DNA of 64,000 bases, from positions 3,844,001 to 3,908,000 of the forward strand of contig JAPVLO010000138.1 in NCBI GenBank assembly GCA_027257055.1. The letters are read 5' to 3'. The DNA is from Cephalopachus bancanus (taxonomy: Eukaryota > Chordata > Mammalia > Primates > Tarsiidae). Each line of letters begins with the position of its first letter. Within the stretch, counting starts at the first letter, position 1. Under the pieces are notes generated by a model that worked only from the letters and a program-made list of their open reading frames with translations, was not told where the DNA came from and did not search any database. Both the position numbers and the translations under genes were made by a program. Positions 49,890 through 60,199 of the stretch are shown here, piece by piece.

Positions 49890-50300
49890 ATTCAGGTCCT
49901 GTCTTCTAATGTTCCATTCACTCTTGGTGCTCCCTCAGGCTGTTCCAACCAGACATGCATGCAACCCGTCCTCTCCCCTCCAACCTCTCTCTCTCCCGAC
50001 CACCTCCTCACTCGAGGTAGGAATTGAATGTAGTTGAATTGAATGTAGTGAATTGTTTTCACAAATGGTGTGTTTTTAAGTGTATGAGGACAGAACATAG
50101 TCAAGAAGAGGTGGACTGAAAAGTCACCGTTGGATTTGACACCCTTCTTGATAAGGCCTTCTCGGAATCTGCTGCTTTCGCCTCTACCCTCCTGGGCACG
50201 ACCACCTACTCCCTGTCTCACAATCAATCCATTATGACGCTTTGCCGATCCCCCCCACTCAGATGTGTGTGATCTGAAGACCGTGCTGTCACACTGCAAG
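49890..50300 (+). mobile_element. L2-like fragment containing the right inverted arm
   Basis: 'cttcttgataaggccttctc', 'ctgctgctttcgcctctac' align by eye with L2-like text at 51880-51925. Preservation is mixed. Confidence 0.45.
50048..50192. repeat. inverted repeat, right arm
   Basis: Near-exact reverse complement of 49251-49394. A 15-bp direct repeat, GAATTGAATGTAGTT, occurs twice (50021-50035, 50036-50049) exactly at the arm's inner boundary, a possible breakpoint scar. Confidence 0.9.
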
Positions 50301-50660
50301 GATCTCTCCTGAGGATCAATATCTAAAAAGAAACAGATGTATTGAATGTTTCAATGTCTCAAGTGCTAGCACTTTTTATGTACCATCCCAAATCCTATAC
50401 CATCCTTACAACATCCTTGGGAGACAGAATCTGTTATTATTCTACATTGTACTAAGGGCAGTAACCTAGGCTAGTCTGATTCATGACTAACACAAGAGTA
50501 ACCTCTTCTTGATATTGGTCGTTTCCACTGAACGGGCTCCTACTTGGTATTTTTGGCTTCCATTTTTTCCTTCCTTTCTTATGCATGCCAAAATGATTTT
50601 GCAATGCAAATTGCGTTGTTTCTCTCCTGAACCTCAAAAACTTCCAGTTCAAGTTTGTTT

Positions 50661-50941
50661 GTTTGTTTATTTTTTGAGTTGGAGTCTCACTCTGTCGCCC
50701 AGACTGGAGTGCAGTGGCCGCTCCCAGCCACTGCAGTCTTGACCTGCTGGGCTCCGGTGATTCTTCCGCCTCAGCCTTCTGAGTAGCTGGAACTACAAAT
50801 GCACTACCATGCCCGGCTAATTTTTGATTTATTATAGAGATGAGGTCTCGCCAAGTTGCCCCAGCGGGTCTTGAACCCTCAGGCTCAGGAAATCCACTCA
50901 GCTCAGTCTCCCAAAGGCGTGGGATTACAGGCTGAGCCACA
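50661..50941 (-). mobile_element. dimeric Alu, long-linker subfamily, 5' end clipped
   Basis: Minus-strand Alu with 'cgccaagttgcccc'. It stops at 'gctgagccac', lacking the last bases of the 5' end. Flanks AGTTCAAGTTT / AGTCCAAATTT look like a decayed target duplication. Confidence 0.9.
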
Positions 50942-51074
50942 GTCCAAATTTTTTAGAAGAACCTACACAACTCTTCAATACTCTGTTACTCCCTAGCCCT
51001 CTTGTCACCTCAAAATATTTTCTAATAACAGAGTAGTTGTCTGCAATCTTGTTTTTCATTTTTCTTTAAAATGC

Positions 51075-52075
51075 CCCTTTCTAGATTTCTAGATTTCACT
51101 GGGTTGCCATCTCCTTCAGGGAACTATTATTCTTGTGCTCCTAACTTGAGTTATGTCCCAAATCCAATTTTTCTTGGGAGAATATTGCTTGTTTTACCTC
51201 AAAAGTTCTCCTCCTTTTCTCATTTATCTCCCTGCATTCTGAGAGATCCTAGTTCAGTTCCTGATCACTTTAGTCTTACCCCAAAAGCCGCCTCAAGTCT
51301 AACTGCCCTGCCTCTGATTTTTCCCTCCTTCACATTCAGCAGCGGTTCTCAAACGTGGAAAGCCACAAGGATCGCTTGAGACGCTTGTTAAGTTGCAGAT
51401 TCCTGGGTCCCAACCTCAGAGATTGAGAGTCAGCAAATCTGTGGTGGGAAGAAGGAATCACTTCTTAACAGCATTTCCGGTACTCCAACATCAGGTGTCC
51501 ACGCGTCACAAGTGGAGATGCCCTGCTTCACGCCATCAGTAAAATTTCTTCCCAGCACTCAGATATTACCACGTTATCACCTGCTGAAATGCTTTAGATG
51601 CTTCTCTTTAGGCTAGAACCTTGTAAAGCCATTGGCATGTGTCATAGAGACATCTGCAGTTTTCAATCTGTCCTTTGAAGAATACTCCCCTGCACTCTGT
51701 CACCCACCCCTGCCTTCTATCTTGGCCCTTTTTCTGCCACAAATACTCAAACACACTCTGTGCCTCAGTGGAACACCATTCTGGTTTTGCTTATGTACCA
51801 TCTGCCTCCCTGCCAGCAGTGCCTTCTGACCCATTCTCTAAGGAGTGAACTCATCCTTCAAGCTGCCACTCGACTACCACCTTCTTGATCTGGCCTTCTC
51901 TGAAACTGTTGTTCTCACCTCTGTCCTTCCCTTCCCTACTGTGACCAAATCCATGGTTTTCCATCTGTGGGCATCACTCTTTTTCACATCTACCATCAAA
52001 AAACTGAATGGTGCTCAGTTGACAGAAACTCTTTACTTATTCCTGGAGAGTCACCGGATTTGAGATGCTAAGTCA
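51075..52075 (+). mobile_element. L2-like element split by MER5A
   Basis: Long degraded L2-type text in plus orientation, for example 'cttctgacccattctctaag' and 'cttgatctggccttctctga'. A MER5A at 51341-51530 interrupts it. Confidence 0.55.
51341..51530 (+). mobile_element. MER5A DNA transposon
   Basis: Starts 'cagcagcggttctcaaacgt' and contains 'cgcttgttaagttgcagatt', the typical MER5A beginning. The 3' end is degraded. Nonautonomous hAT-Charlie element. Confidence 0.7.
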
Positions 52076-52089
52076 TCTACACTCTATTT

Positions 52090-53489
52090 GCAGGCCAGGT
52101 ATCGCTTTTTGCTCATGTTGACACTCTTATGGCTTTTCGCAAACACGCAGGCCTCTTTTTACAGTGACAAGCAGTTTTTAAATGTGAGAAGAAAAATAGC
52201 ACCAGGGGCCCATGTACGTGCATGCCAGCGCATTGGCGTGGGCTCCAAAGTGTTTTCAAATGGTGAGTTCCAGATAAGATTTTAGTGGCTTTCAAGTTGC
52301 AGGACATTTTTACTTAACCCTCGAACAATGGAAGTGTTGTGTTGGAACTTTAATAAAACACCACAGAGTCACCACTATCTAAGTCCTCTGTGCAGTATCT
52401 GTCATGATTTTCAGTCCTGACAGACTTGGCACTTGCAAGTTCTACAACCACTGGTGACATAATGTGGGAAGAAGTCAGAGATACAAAGTAACAAGGCGCA
52501 TACAAATAAAGGCAGCAGGGTCACTCTCTTTCCCTGGCTTCTTCTACCCACCCCCACCCAGTTACCAAAGTATTATCTAGGGCCACTAATTTAAATTCAA
52601 GTGAAAATGGTGTTCCCTCATTAGAAAGACTGTGTTTGAGAAAGGAATATATGATTAGCAGGGTCTTTTCAGACTCTTATTTCAATTCCGCTATCTCGAG
52701 ATCTTAAATTGATCACTGATCTTAAGGTTGTCAACATACCTTTACATTACGGATTTGTGCAAGGAGTGTAATAATCTTGTTTTCCAGAATAGAAAGACAT
52801 GGATGGCTGGGAGAATATCTGAGTCATCATTCTCTGGGGGATATTTTAAAGATAAGTGAAAAGAGTTCTTAAAATACAGAATTGCCAAATTACTTATCTA
52901 AAATCGCCAATTACATTGTTCAGTGGTAAGACTGGAAATAAGCGAGCCCATGGATAACCATGGTGCAAAGTAAATGAGATAGTGCAAGGACATTGCTATT
53001 TAGCCGTTGAATTTGGAATCTTAAAGAAGAAGAATATTGAAATATCAGCAGAATATTGTGGCTGAAAGTTGAATGGAGGGCTGTGAATCACGCATTGTGT
53101 CTCTCACAGAACCCAGAAGTCCGAAGGCAAGGTGGTGAGGGCGGGGGTCATGCATCGCCAAGAACTTCTGGCTTGATTCGTTTGGGGTTTGCAGCGCAGA
53201 CCAAGGGACGAGTGTTGACCCAGGGCTGAGGCCAGGCTTGTTCACTTTCTTAGGATGCTGAAGGTGGACTCCCCGGGTTTGAAAACCACAGTGCACCATA
53301 TGTGCGCCGGAATCACTGTGCCAGATCTGTTGAAAAGCCCCGATGCCATGTGGCGGAGAACAGCAGAGACTTTCTGATCCAGGCTGTGTATGCTTTCCGA
53401 ATCACAAAGGACTGAGAAAGAGAGAGAGAGGATCCCACTGAACACAGTCAAGGAATCACCCTCACAGTTTTAAATCCCACAGCCATCCT
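52090..53489. other. 5' flank of the EPHA3 promoter
   Basis: No transposon or exon recognised. GC content rises towards 53.1-53.5 kb. Short frames here lack domains. A GA-rich patch lies near 53412-53432. Likely upstream regulatory DNA by position only. Confidence 0.45.
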
Positions 53490-53720
53490 CGATGTGTTGA
53501 ACGGAGGGCCGCTATGCTTTCAAGAACACACAGGTCTCTGGCAGGTCCGTTTCTTCTCCACTCACGTTGCCCCGTGACACCCCGACCCAGGCTCTGGCTT
53601 CTAGGATGCACTCGGCGACAGAGCACCCGAGCCAGGAGCTGCTTGGCGCTGGCCATCAAGAGAGGGTGCTTTTCCCTCAGCGCCCCTGCCCCATGGGCGA
53701 CGCCTCCCGCCCCCGGCCCC

Positions 53721-53815
53721 GACCTCCGCCGCCCCCCCCGCCCCCGCCCCCGACCTCCGCCGCCCCCCCCGCCCCCGCCCCCGACCTCCGCCCCCCCCCC
53801 CGCCCCGGCGGAGCT
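53721..53815. repeat. 31-bp C-rich minisatellite in the promoter
   Basis: GACCTCCGCC recurs at 53721, 53752 and 53783 (31-bp period), each followed by C-rich sequence with CCGCCCCC blocks. The complementary strand has many G-runs able to form G-quadruplexes. Confidence 0.9.
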
Positions 53816-53955
53816 GGCGGCGCGCGCGGTCCCCGCGGCGGCGCCGGCTCGCGGCGGCGCTAGGACCCGGGCCGCCGCGCACGGGGTCCGCGGAGAGGCA
53901 GCCAGACTCCTCCTTATCTCCAGTGTCAAACTTGACATCAGCCTGCGAGCGGAGC

Positions 53956-54135
53956 ATGGTCACTTCTGCAGCCGTCAGAGCGCTCCCGCTCACGTCCGCG
54001 GCACGCTTCCTGGAGATATGCTCTGCTCACTGCCCGCTGCGCCAGCGCCATGCACCGTCCGCTCGCCCTGCTGCTCCTGCTCGGCTGCTCCGTGCTCCGC
54101 GGCGTCGGGCAGCCCGCCCCGCCGCCCGCGCATGA
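53956..54135 (+). promoter_or_regulatory. upstream ORF overlapping the EPHA3 start
   Basis: An upstream ATG (GAGCATGG, with G at +4 and G at -3 but lying in the presumed 5' UTR) opens a 59-codon frame that ends at TGA 54133-54135, passing over the main ATG in a different frame. A further upstream ATG at 54018 is in the third frame and stays open to the splice site. If the 5' UTR includes these positions, both would be expected to reduce initiation at 54050. Confidence 0.55.
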
Positions 54136-54137
54136 AG
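54050..54137 (+). CDS. EPHA3: EPHA3 exon 1, signal-peptide coding part
   Basis: EPHA3 is a single-pass receptor tyrosine kinase for GPI-anchored ephrin-A ligands, acting at the plasma membrane in axon guidance and tissue boundary formation. This exon encodes 29 residues plus one base. The start reads MHRPLALLLLLGCSVL, a hydrophobic signal peptide, and the end PPPAHE. Against human EPHA3 as I remember it (MDCQLSILLLLSCSVL ... PQPSNE), the length to the exon end is identical, the LLLL and CSVL core is shared, and the split codon (G|TN, phase 1, Val in human) agrees. The donor is AAG|GTGAGC at 54138. The leader before the ATG also resembles my memory of the human 5' UTR. About half the residues differ, mostly to G, A, R or P. 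Other EPHA genes have different N-termini. Remaining exons lie beyond the window. Confidence 0.85.
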
Positions 54138-54497
54138 GTGAGCCCGGCGCCCGCGCCCTCGGGGCCGCCGGCCCGGACGCCCCCCGCCCCCCGCCCGGGG
54201 GGGGCTGCTCCCGGCAGCCCCGACCCCCGGGGGGCGCGCCCGCGCGTGACCTTCCCGGCCCCGTCGCGGAGGACCCGCGCGAGCGCTCCCGGGCCCCGCG
54301 CGCGGAGGGCCGGCGCGCCCGGCCGCGCGTGGGGGCGCGCCGTGGCCCCGGGGCGGCCCCCAGAAGTTGCGGGGGACGCCCGGGGCTGCGGCCGGGGCTC
54401 CTTGGCGCGCGCGGAGCGGGGGACGGGTCGTGCCCACGCCGGGTCGCGGCTGGGGGGCACCGACGGAAGGGGCGCGCGGAGCCGGCCGGGTCCGGGG

Positions 54498-54519
54498 GCG
54501 CGTGCGCGCGCGCGCGCGC
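54498..54519. repeat. alternating CG tract
   Basis: GCGCGTGCGCGCGCGCGCGC-type alternating purine-pyrimidine run just inside intron 1, a classic Z-DNA-prone sequence. Confidence 0.85.
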
Positions 54520-57500
54520 CGGCGGAGGGGGCCGCGGCCGGCCGGGAGGGTCCCGCCGCGTCCCGCCCGGGCAGGGGCGCGCGCTCGGGGACGGGGACTC
54601 AGGAGCTGCATGGGCCCGGGAACGTCAGTGATCTTGGCAGGAAGGGCAGCGCGCTTGGGTGGCATCCTCTTTGTGTCAAGGCTCCTCTACAAACGAGGGA
54701 GCGCGTTGAATGAAGAGTGACTCGCTCCTGGGAAGACGCAGTCAATAACCGAAGAGCGAATTAGGAAGGAATGTTCACAGGCAGCAAATGGCATCCCCTT
54801 GGTGTCGGGTTATTTATCTCCCCGGTAATGGGCACTCACCCGGTTTCAATGGAGTAAAGTGCTAACCTGCTACCGGGGACACCACCAGCGTTTCCTGCAA
54901 GGTGGTGTACCTAACAGACACATCGTCTTCTTCCCCATTGTATACCTTGGGCGATCCGTTGCTAATGATTTGTGGATGCGGTCGCTAACTCTGAAGACCA
55001 ACTTCTCTAAATAATCGATGGTTCTCAAGGAACGCTTACAACTTTAATTTCCTCTGAATTATTTGGAGCTTATAGCAGTAACGCGGCCATTTATTTACAA
55101 GTTAGCGACACCGATGTGCAAACGCCACATGAATGCATCACTCACTAAAAAAATAGATTGTCAAGCCAGTTCTGATGTATGTTATGCGGTATGCATCATT
55201 TTCAAGGCACAAGTCACATGAAAATATTTAGAAACTTTTTCCTTAAGTGTAAAAACTGCCTCTTGTATTTGGTGACCTACTTTCCCTGCTAATAGAGCAG
55301 TTTAGTTTCCTTCTTTTCTTAGGGCTGCCTTTATCGGTGTGGCAGATTTCATTTAAATTTTCTGTGGCTTTTTATATTGGGAATGAAATTCTAAAATATA
55401 TAGAAAATAAATATAAAGTATAAAGAAAATAATCTAGCCACACATGACTTTTTTTAAAAAATAAACCAAATTAAGATGTTTACTTGAAAAGTAAGGGTCG
55501 AGCATTCTTTGTGAATAAAAGGCAAGAGTAGTCATTTTGTATAGTGGGTAACATACTAGTAAGCTAAAATTAGTATTTTAAAAATCTTTTTGTGGGAAGA
55601 TGTTCACAAATTGACATTAACTAGAAAAAGAGTATCATAATTCCCACAGTGCTAGGATAAATTTCATTATTCCAGATGGAATGCTTATGAACTATTTAGA
55701 TAATGAATATTACTAAATTAAAAATACACAGAAGTATAGCAGAGAGTCATTACTTTTGTGGGAAGCATAACCTTTAAGTAGATTGCAAGAGAAAAAAATG
55801 ACCCTTTAGACTTAATCACACCTATGTAAAATTAATGAATATTAATTTAATGAAACAGATAACCAAACGCAAATTGCTTTTAAGCCACACCTTGTGAATG
55901 CTTGGAGATATAATGTCCATGGTTATATAGGCAGGTATACATTAACAGTATGTATACAAGAAAAGAAATATATTCAGAAAACTGACATAATTACATTTAA
56001 TTTGCTTGAATAAAAGTTTATCCATCGTTTATGGCATTATTCTTTCCAGATTGTGTGCTTTGGCTAGTGTCTCCTTTCCCTTATGTGGTTGTAAAGGGAA
56101 GCTTTAAACCAAACTTGAGATGAATGATTTAACTCAGGTAATGTTTAAGTGAGGTTTTAAATGTTAATCCAATAGCTTGGCTCTTAGTAGTTGAGTTGCA
56201 TAAGATGAAAAGTGAAACTCTCAAGTATGTGCCAAGATTTCCATGAAATATTTTCTTACAATGTAATTTAAATAGAAAACAATGCTTCTGAAAATTCATA
56301 TATGGGGAAGGGAGTCATGATAAATGAATCAGATTAATGTAGCTTTCTGATACAATTTTTGAAAATGGAAATGGAAAATCCTGAGTTGCATTTAAGATAC
56401 TGTGCTCAAAATTCTATTTTAACACTGAACATATTTACTAGAATATTCTTCAGTCTATTGTGATGTTAGGCACAGTAGATAGACCTAGAATAGAACAAAA
56501 CCAGGCCATTGAGTTAATTGCTAGAAAACTTGCAATTGTGAGTTTTTTAAAAATGAGATTTAATAATTATATACAAATATTGAAATGCCATGGTTTCATG
56601 ATAAGAAAAGTAACTTAGAAAAAAGTTGTAATTTATTATTTTTCTTTTTATTAATCTATTTACAAATAACTTTTTAATATGCCTTCAAGAAAATGACCCC
56701 AGGTGGTATTTTCATCACTGATAAAAGATATTAATAATATCAATGGTCACTTAACTCTTAATAATTGACCCATGTACTTAAATAAAACTTTATTAAAACT
56801 TTATTAAAGTCTTATCAGGTGTTTTTGTTTACATGACATAAGAAAAGACATTCAGTGGGAAATTAACTACTTTTCATGGCAAAGCATGATTGCTACAATA
56901 TGCATTATTTCTAAAGTTCATATATTTGCTCCCTGTTTCCATCCCAGAGGGGTTATTAGTGGAAAATAGAAATAACTTTGAAATGAGGTTAAAATAAAGT
57001 TATCAGCTGTTATTAGCTCAACCTCTTTAGTATTGGTTAAACTGCTTCCTTTAAACATTCGAGTACATTTGAAGCAGTCAGGAGCAGAAAGCATTGCTTA
57101 TTCATAAGTACATAATACACTAAATCATTTTTCTGTCCAAAAGTTTTCATAAATTGGATTGGCATTTACTCATAAAGCTCTTTACATTAGAAAATCAGAA
57201 TTTCTCAAAACAAAATTGAAGAAAATTAAATATGCATATTTATATCCTACTCATTTTGGAAGACTGTGTGTGTGTGTGTTTGACTGGCTGGAACACTGTT
57301 TCTATGAAATACATCTCCCTGAACATAAATCTCCTAAGTTACTAGAAGAGACTATGTGATCATTTAAAGCTTAAAAGTAAAACTTGCAGATGAATGTTAT
57401 ATGCCTCCCTTTGAGTATTAGGCAAATGTTGGAGACAATAAATAATAGATTTTTCCCTTTTTAAGGATTACTATGAATTAGCATCACTTTTCATACATAA

Positions 57501-60199
57501 ACACATTTCCTCAAATGGGAACACAGAGTGATGGAAACATTCATAGAGAACTAACCTATCATATCATCTTTATAGAGTTGTTTGAGGGGAGGGAGAGGGT
57601 GTACATTTGCTTTTAATAGCATTTCTTCATGCTAGACTAAATAATTGAATGCATTATGCATTTTTGTAATTTAATAGCTCTCCTAACAGCTCGCCCCTCT
57701 TTCCTCCCCAACAGTTATAACTGTGCTATTTGCCTGAAGGTAGAAGAAACCTTAATTTCACTACTTTATAACCCACAACAGTTAACACTTGACCTAGGTC
57801 ATTAACAGGATTATCAGCAAATTTGTTTAAGCTTTTACTGACAATCTGAATTGCTATGATAATATTTTGATTGTGCCAGAAAGAAACTTCTTGGTATCTC
57901 TCAAAATCTCTCATGAAATTAATTCATCCTGAATCTATGTCTTCATAAAGACTAATATTGATAATAATAATACAAGTGGGGAAAAGGTTCACTTTGATGC
58001 ATCATTCTCCATCATTTTGTTTCAAACATCACACCATTCCAGTCTTTGTCATAACTGAGCAATTATAAACCCTTAGATATTAAATATTCTAGCAATAACA
58101 ATAGATTTATAAATACTAAACAGCTTTACTGAAAGCTATCAACATTTTTAATGGTATACATTTTTACTGTTGGCGCTATGGTTGATATAAGTTTTCTGCT
58201 TATTTTAAGATAATAAATATACTTTTAAGTTAGAAGGGACTGAAACTATAAAAGGTAAGCTACATATAATAAAACAACATTGCCACATGTTACAGCATGG
58301 CTGTATTGTATACAATGTTGTCTTTTCCATGAAACAGTACTTTGGGAGCTTCAATGAAAAACACTTATGACGAATACAAAAATTTAAAACAAAATATTGT
58401 ACACAATCAGAACATAAAGGAATTTTTCAAACTTTTAAAAGTAGGTTTAGGAAGTTTTATGTAAAGATTGTACTACTTGAATTTAATTATGGTATGTTCC
58501 TTACTCACTTAAACAACTTAGTCGTTGCATCTTGCTCTTAGTAAATTCGTTCTGAAAGAATTTAGTAAGATTCTTTGTTCATACATTGCCCACATTTTAA
58601 TATTCAAATTTTGATATGTTCTTTTAGGGTTCAATCACTTTTCATACTGTCTCACAATATTTTTCTGTGTAAAAATCCCTAAGTATTAAAATCTTGCAGA
58701 AAAATGGGAATTTTTCTGAAATAAAACGTATGCAATTTTTAAATATCAAATAACCAGTTACTTTTACAAAAGGTTTTTAAAGGTGGAACACATTTCTGCA
58801 GCGTATGTGATTTACTAACTTCAGTACAAATGGAAACAGAAAGACGTGTTCCTGAGAGTTACTTTTTCCAAGTCATAAAATCTTCAAGAAAATATTAATA
58901 AAACTTTCCACAAATCATCAAAACTCGATAAGTTTTTATAGACATTACTAGGAAATATCTGATGTGGAATAGCTTTGATTTAAGTCATTTTCCAATGATT
59001 TTGTTTGGCATAAATACTAGATATAAGAGTAGAATTCTGTGTTTCTTGGAAGAACATTATGTTTTACAAGTCACTTTTTTGTCATGATCCTCAACTTTGT
59101 TTATTGTTTAACATGCACTTCTAAAAAAATATTTAATAAGCCTTGTTCCTATAATTCCTGTTTGAAAGAAGATTTAGAAGAACAGATGCAGGAGTCCCCT
59201 TTTGGGTTCTGTTTTCAGAGATCTGGATTTTATCACCAGAGAGGGTCAATATGGGGCTTTTACCAAGTGCACAAGTAGCTTTCCACAGATTTTTTGAATA
59301 AAGGACTGACTAGTGGTGTGAAACGTTCATTATATTATTCATCTAGGTATACAGAACACCAGCATTAGAAATTTATTTCTCCAAAATGTGAAAACCTTAG
59401 CTACTCTTCTGTAAGCACTTTAGAAATAAAAGCAATGTTGTGACATTTATAAAATGCAAAGTCTTCCAAGCCGCACATCAATCCATCTGGGAAGACATTC
59501 CTCATTGTGTCCAGGGTGTGGGCACACGGGCGCCCCTCCAGTTTCTTTCTCTGGGTCTGTTCCCAGCTGCTTGGTATCAGGTAGTTCTTGGAACCTGCAG
59601 GAGGTTTTCTCCAGGAAAAGTCTGAAAGTCAGCAAGTTTTCGTTTGCCTCCTTCCAGCTTCCTTTGATATAAAAAAAAAGGTAGTCGATTACAAAGAAAA
59701 AAAGTTTTGTAAGTGAAAAGAAAATAAAAAGTTGATTAGAAAAATGAAGAGGTAAAGACAAGCAACGGTTCCAAAGCCAACGTTCATATATAAATCTTTT
59801 GCTTAAAAGAAAGACATTTATCACATCAAACATCTGGCTAATCAATTTTTATTAAATCCCTAAAATCCCTGGACATTTAAAAAAAAAAAAAAAAAAGTGG
59901 AAGTGGAGGGAGTTGCATTTCTTTGTTTCTCCTCTCAAGTTTACACACCTTTGGGATCCCCCCCCCCGAAGAAAATATTTTATCCAGGGAAGTTCTAAGA
60001 GTGTCAGCCAAAGAATGCTTCCCCCTTTGAATGTCTGGGCGAATGCATGTGGAGGGTGGATGGTATCAAAACCAGTTCAGCAAAGAAAGCCTCAAACCTG
60101 GAGTGATGTTATTAAAACTGGAAGCTTTGAGTGGGGACACCCCCCCCCCAGTCCCTTCACTTTCTAAACCACGTCCTGCTGTTCCCGTCAAAGCACGGG

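Larger units (their letters stand above)
53490..54640 (+). promoter_or_regulatory. EPHA3: CpG-island promoter of EPHA3
   Basis: An abrupt block of very high GC and CpG density in AT-rich surroundings, spanning the first exon. There is no TATA box at a plausible distance; several GC-box (CCCCGCCC) runs near 53710-53815 could bind Sp1-type factors, which fits a dispersed CpG-island start. Transcription probably begins near 53.8-53.9 kb, but no start site can be read directly. The long open frames on both strands (for example 53514-54713) arise because stop codons are rare in GC-rich DNA. Confidence 0.8.

Noticed and set aside
53514..54713. 399-codon open frame on the plus strand (and several minus-strand frames) in the EPHA3 island
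   Set aside because: Low-complexity A/G/P/R-rich translation, open in several frames on both strands, no domain; explained by few stop codons in GC-rich DNA.
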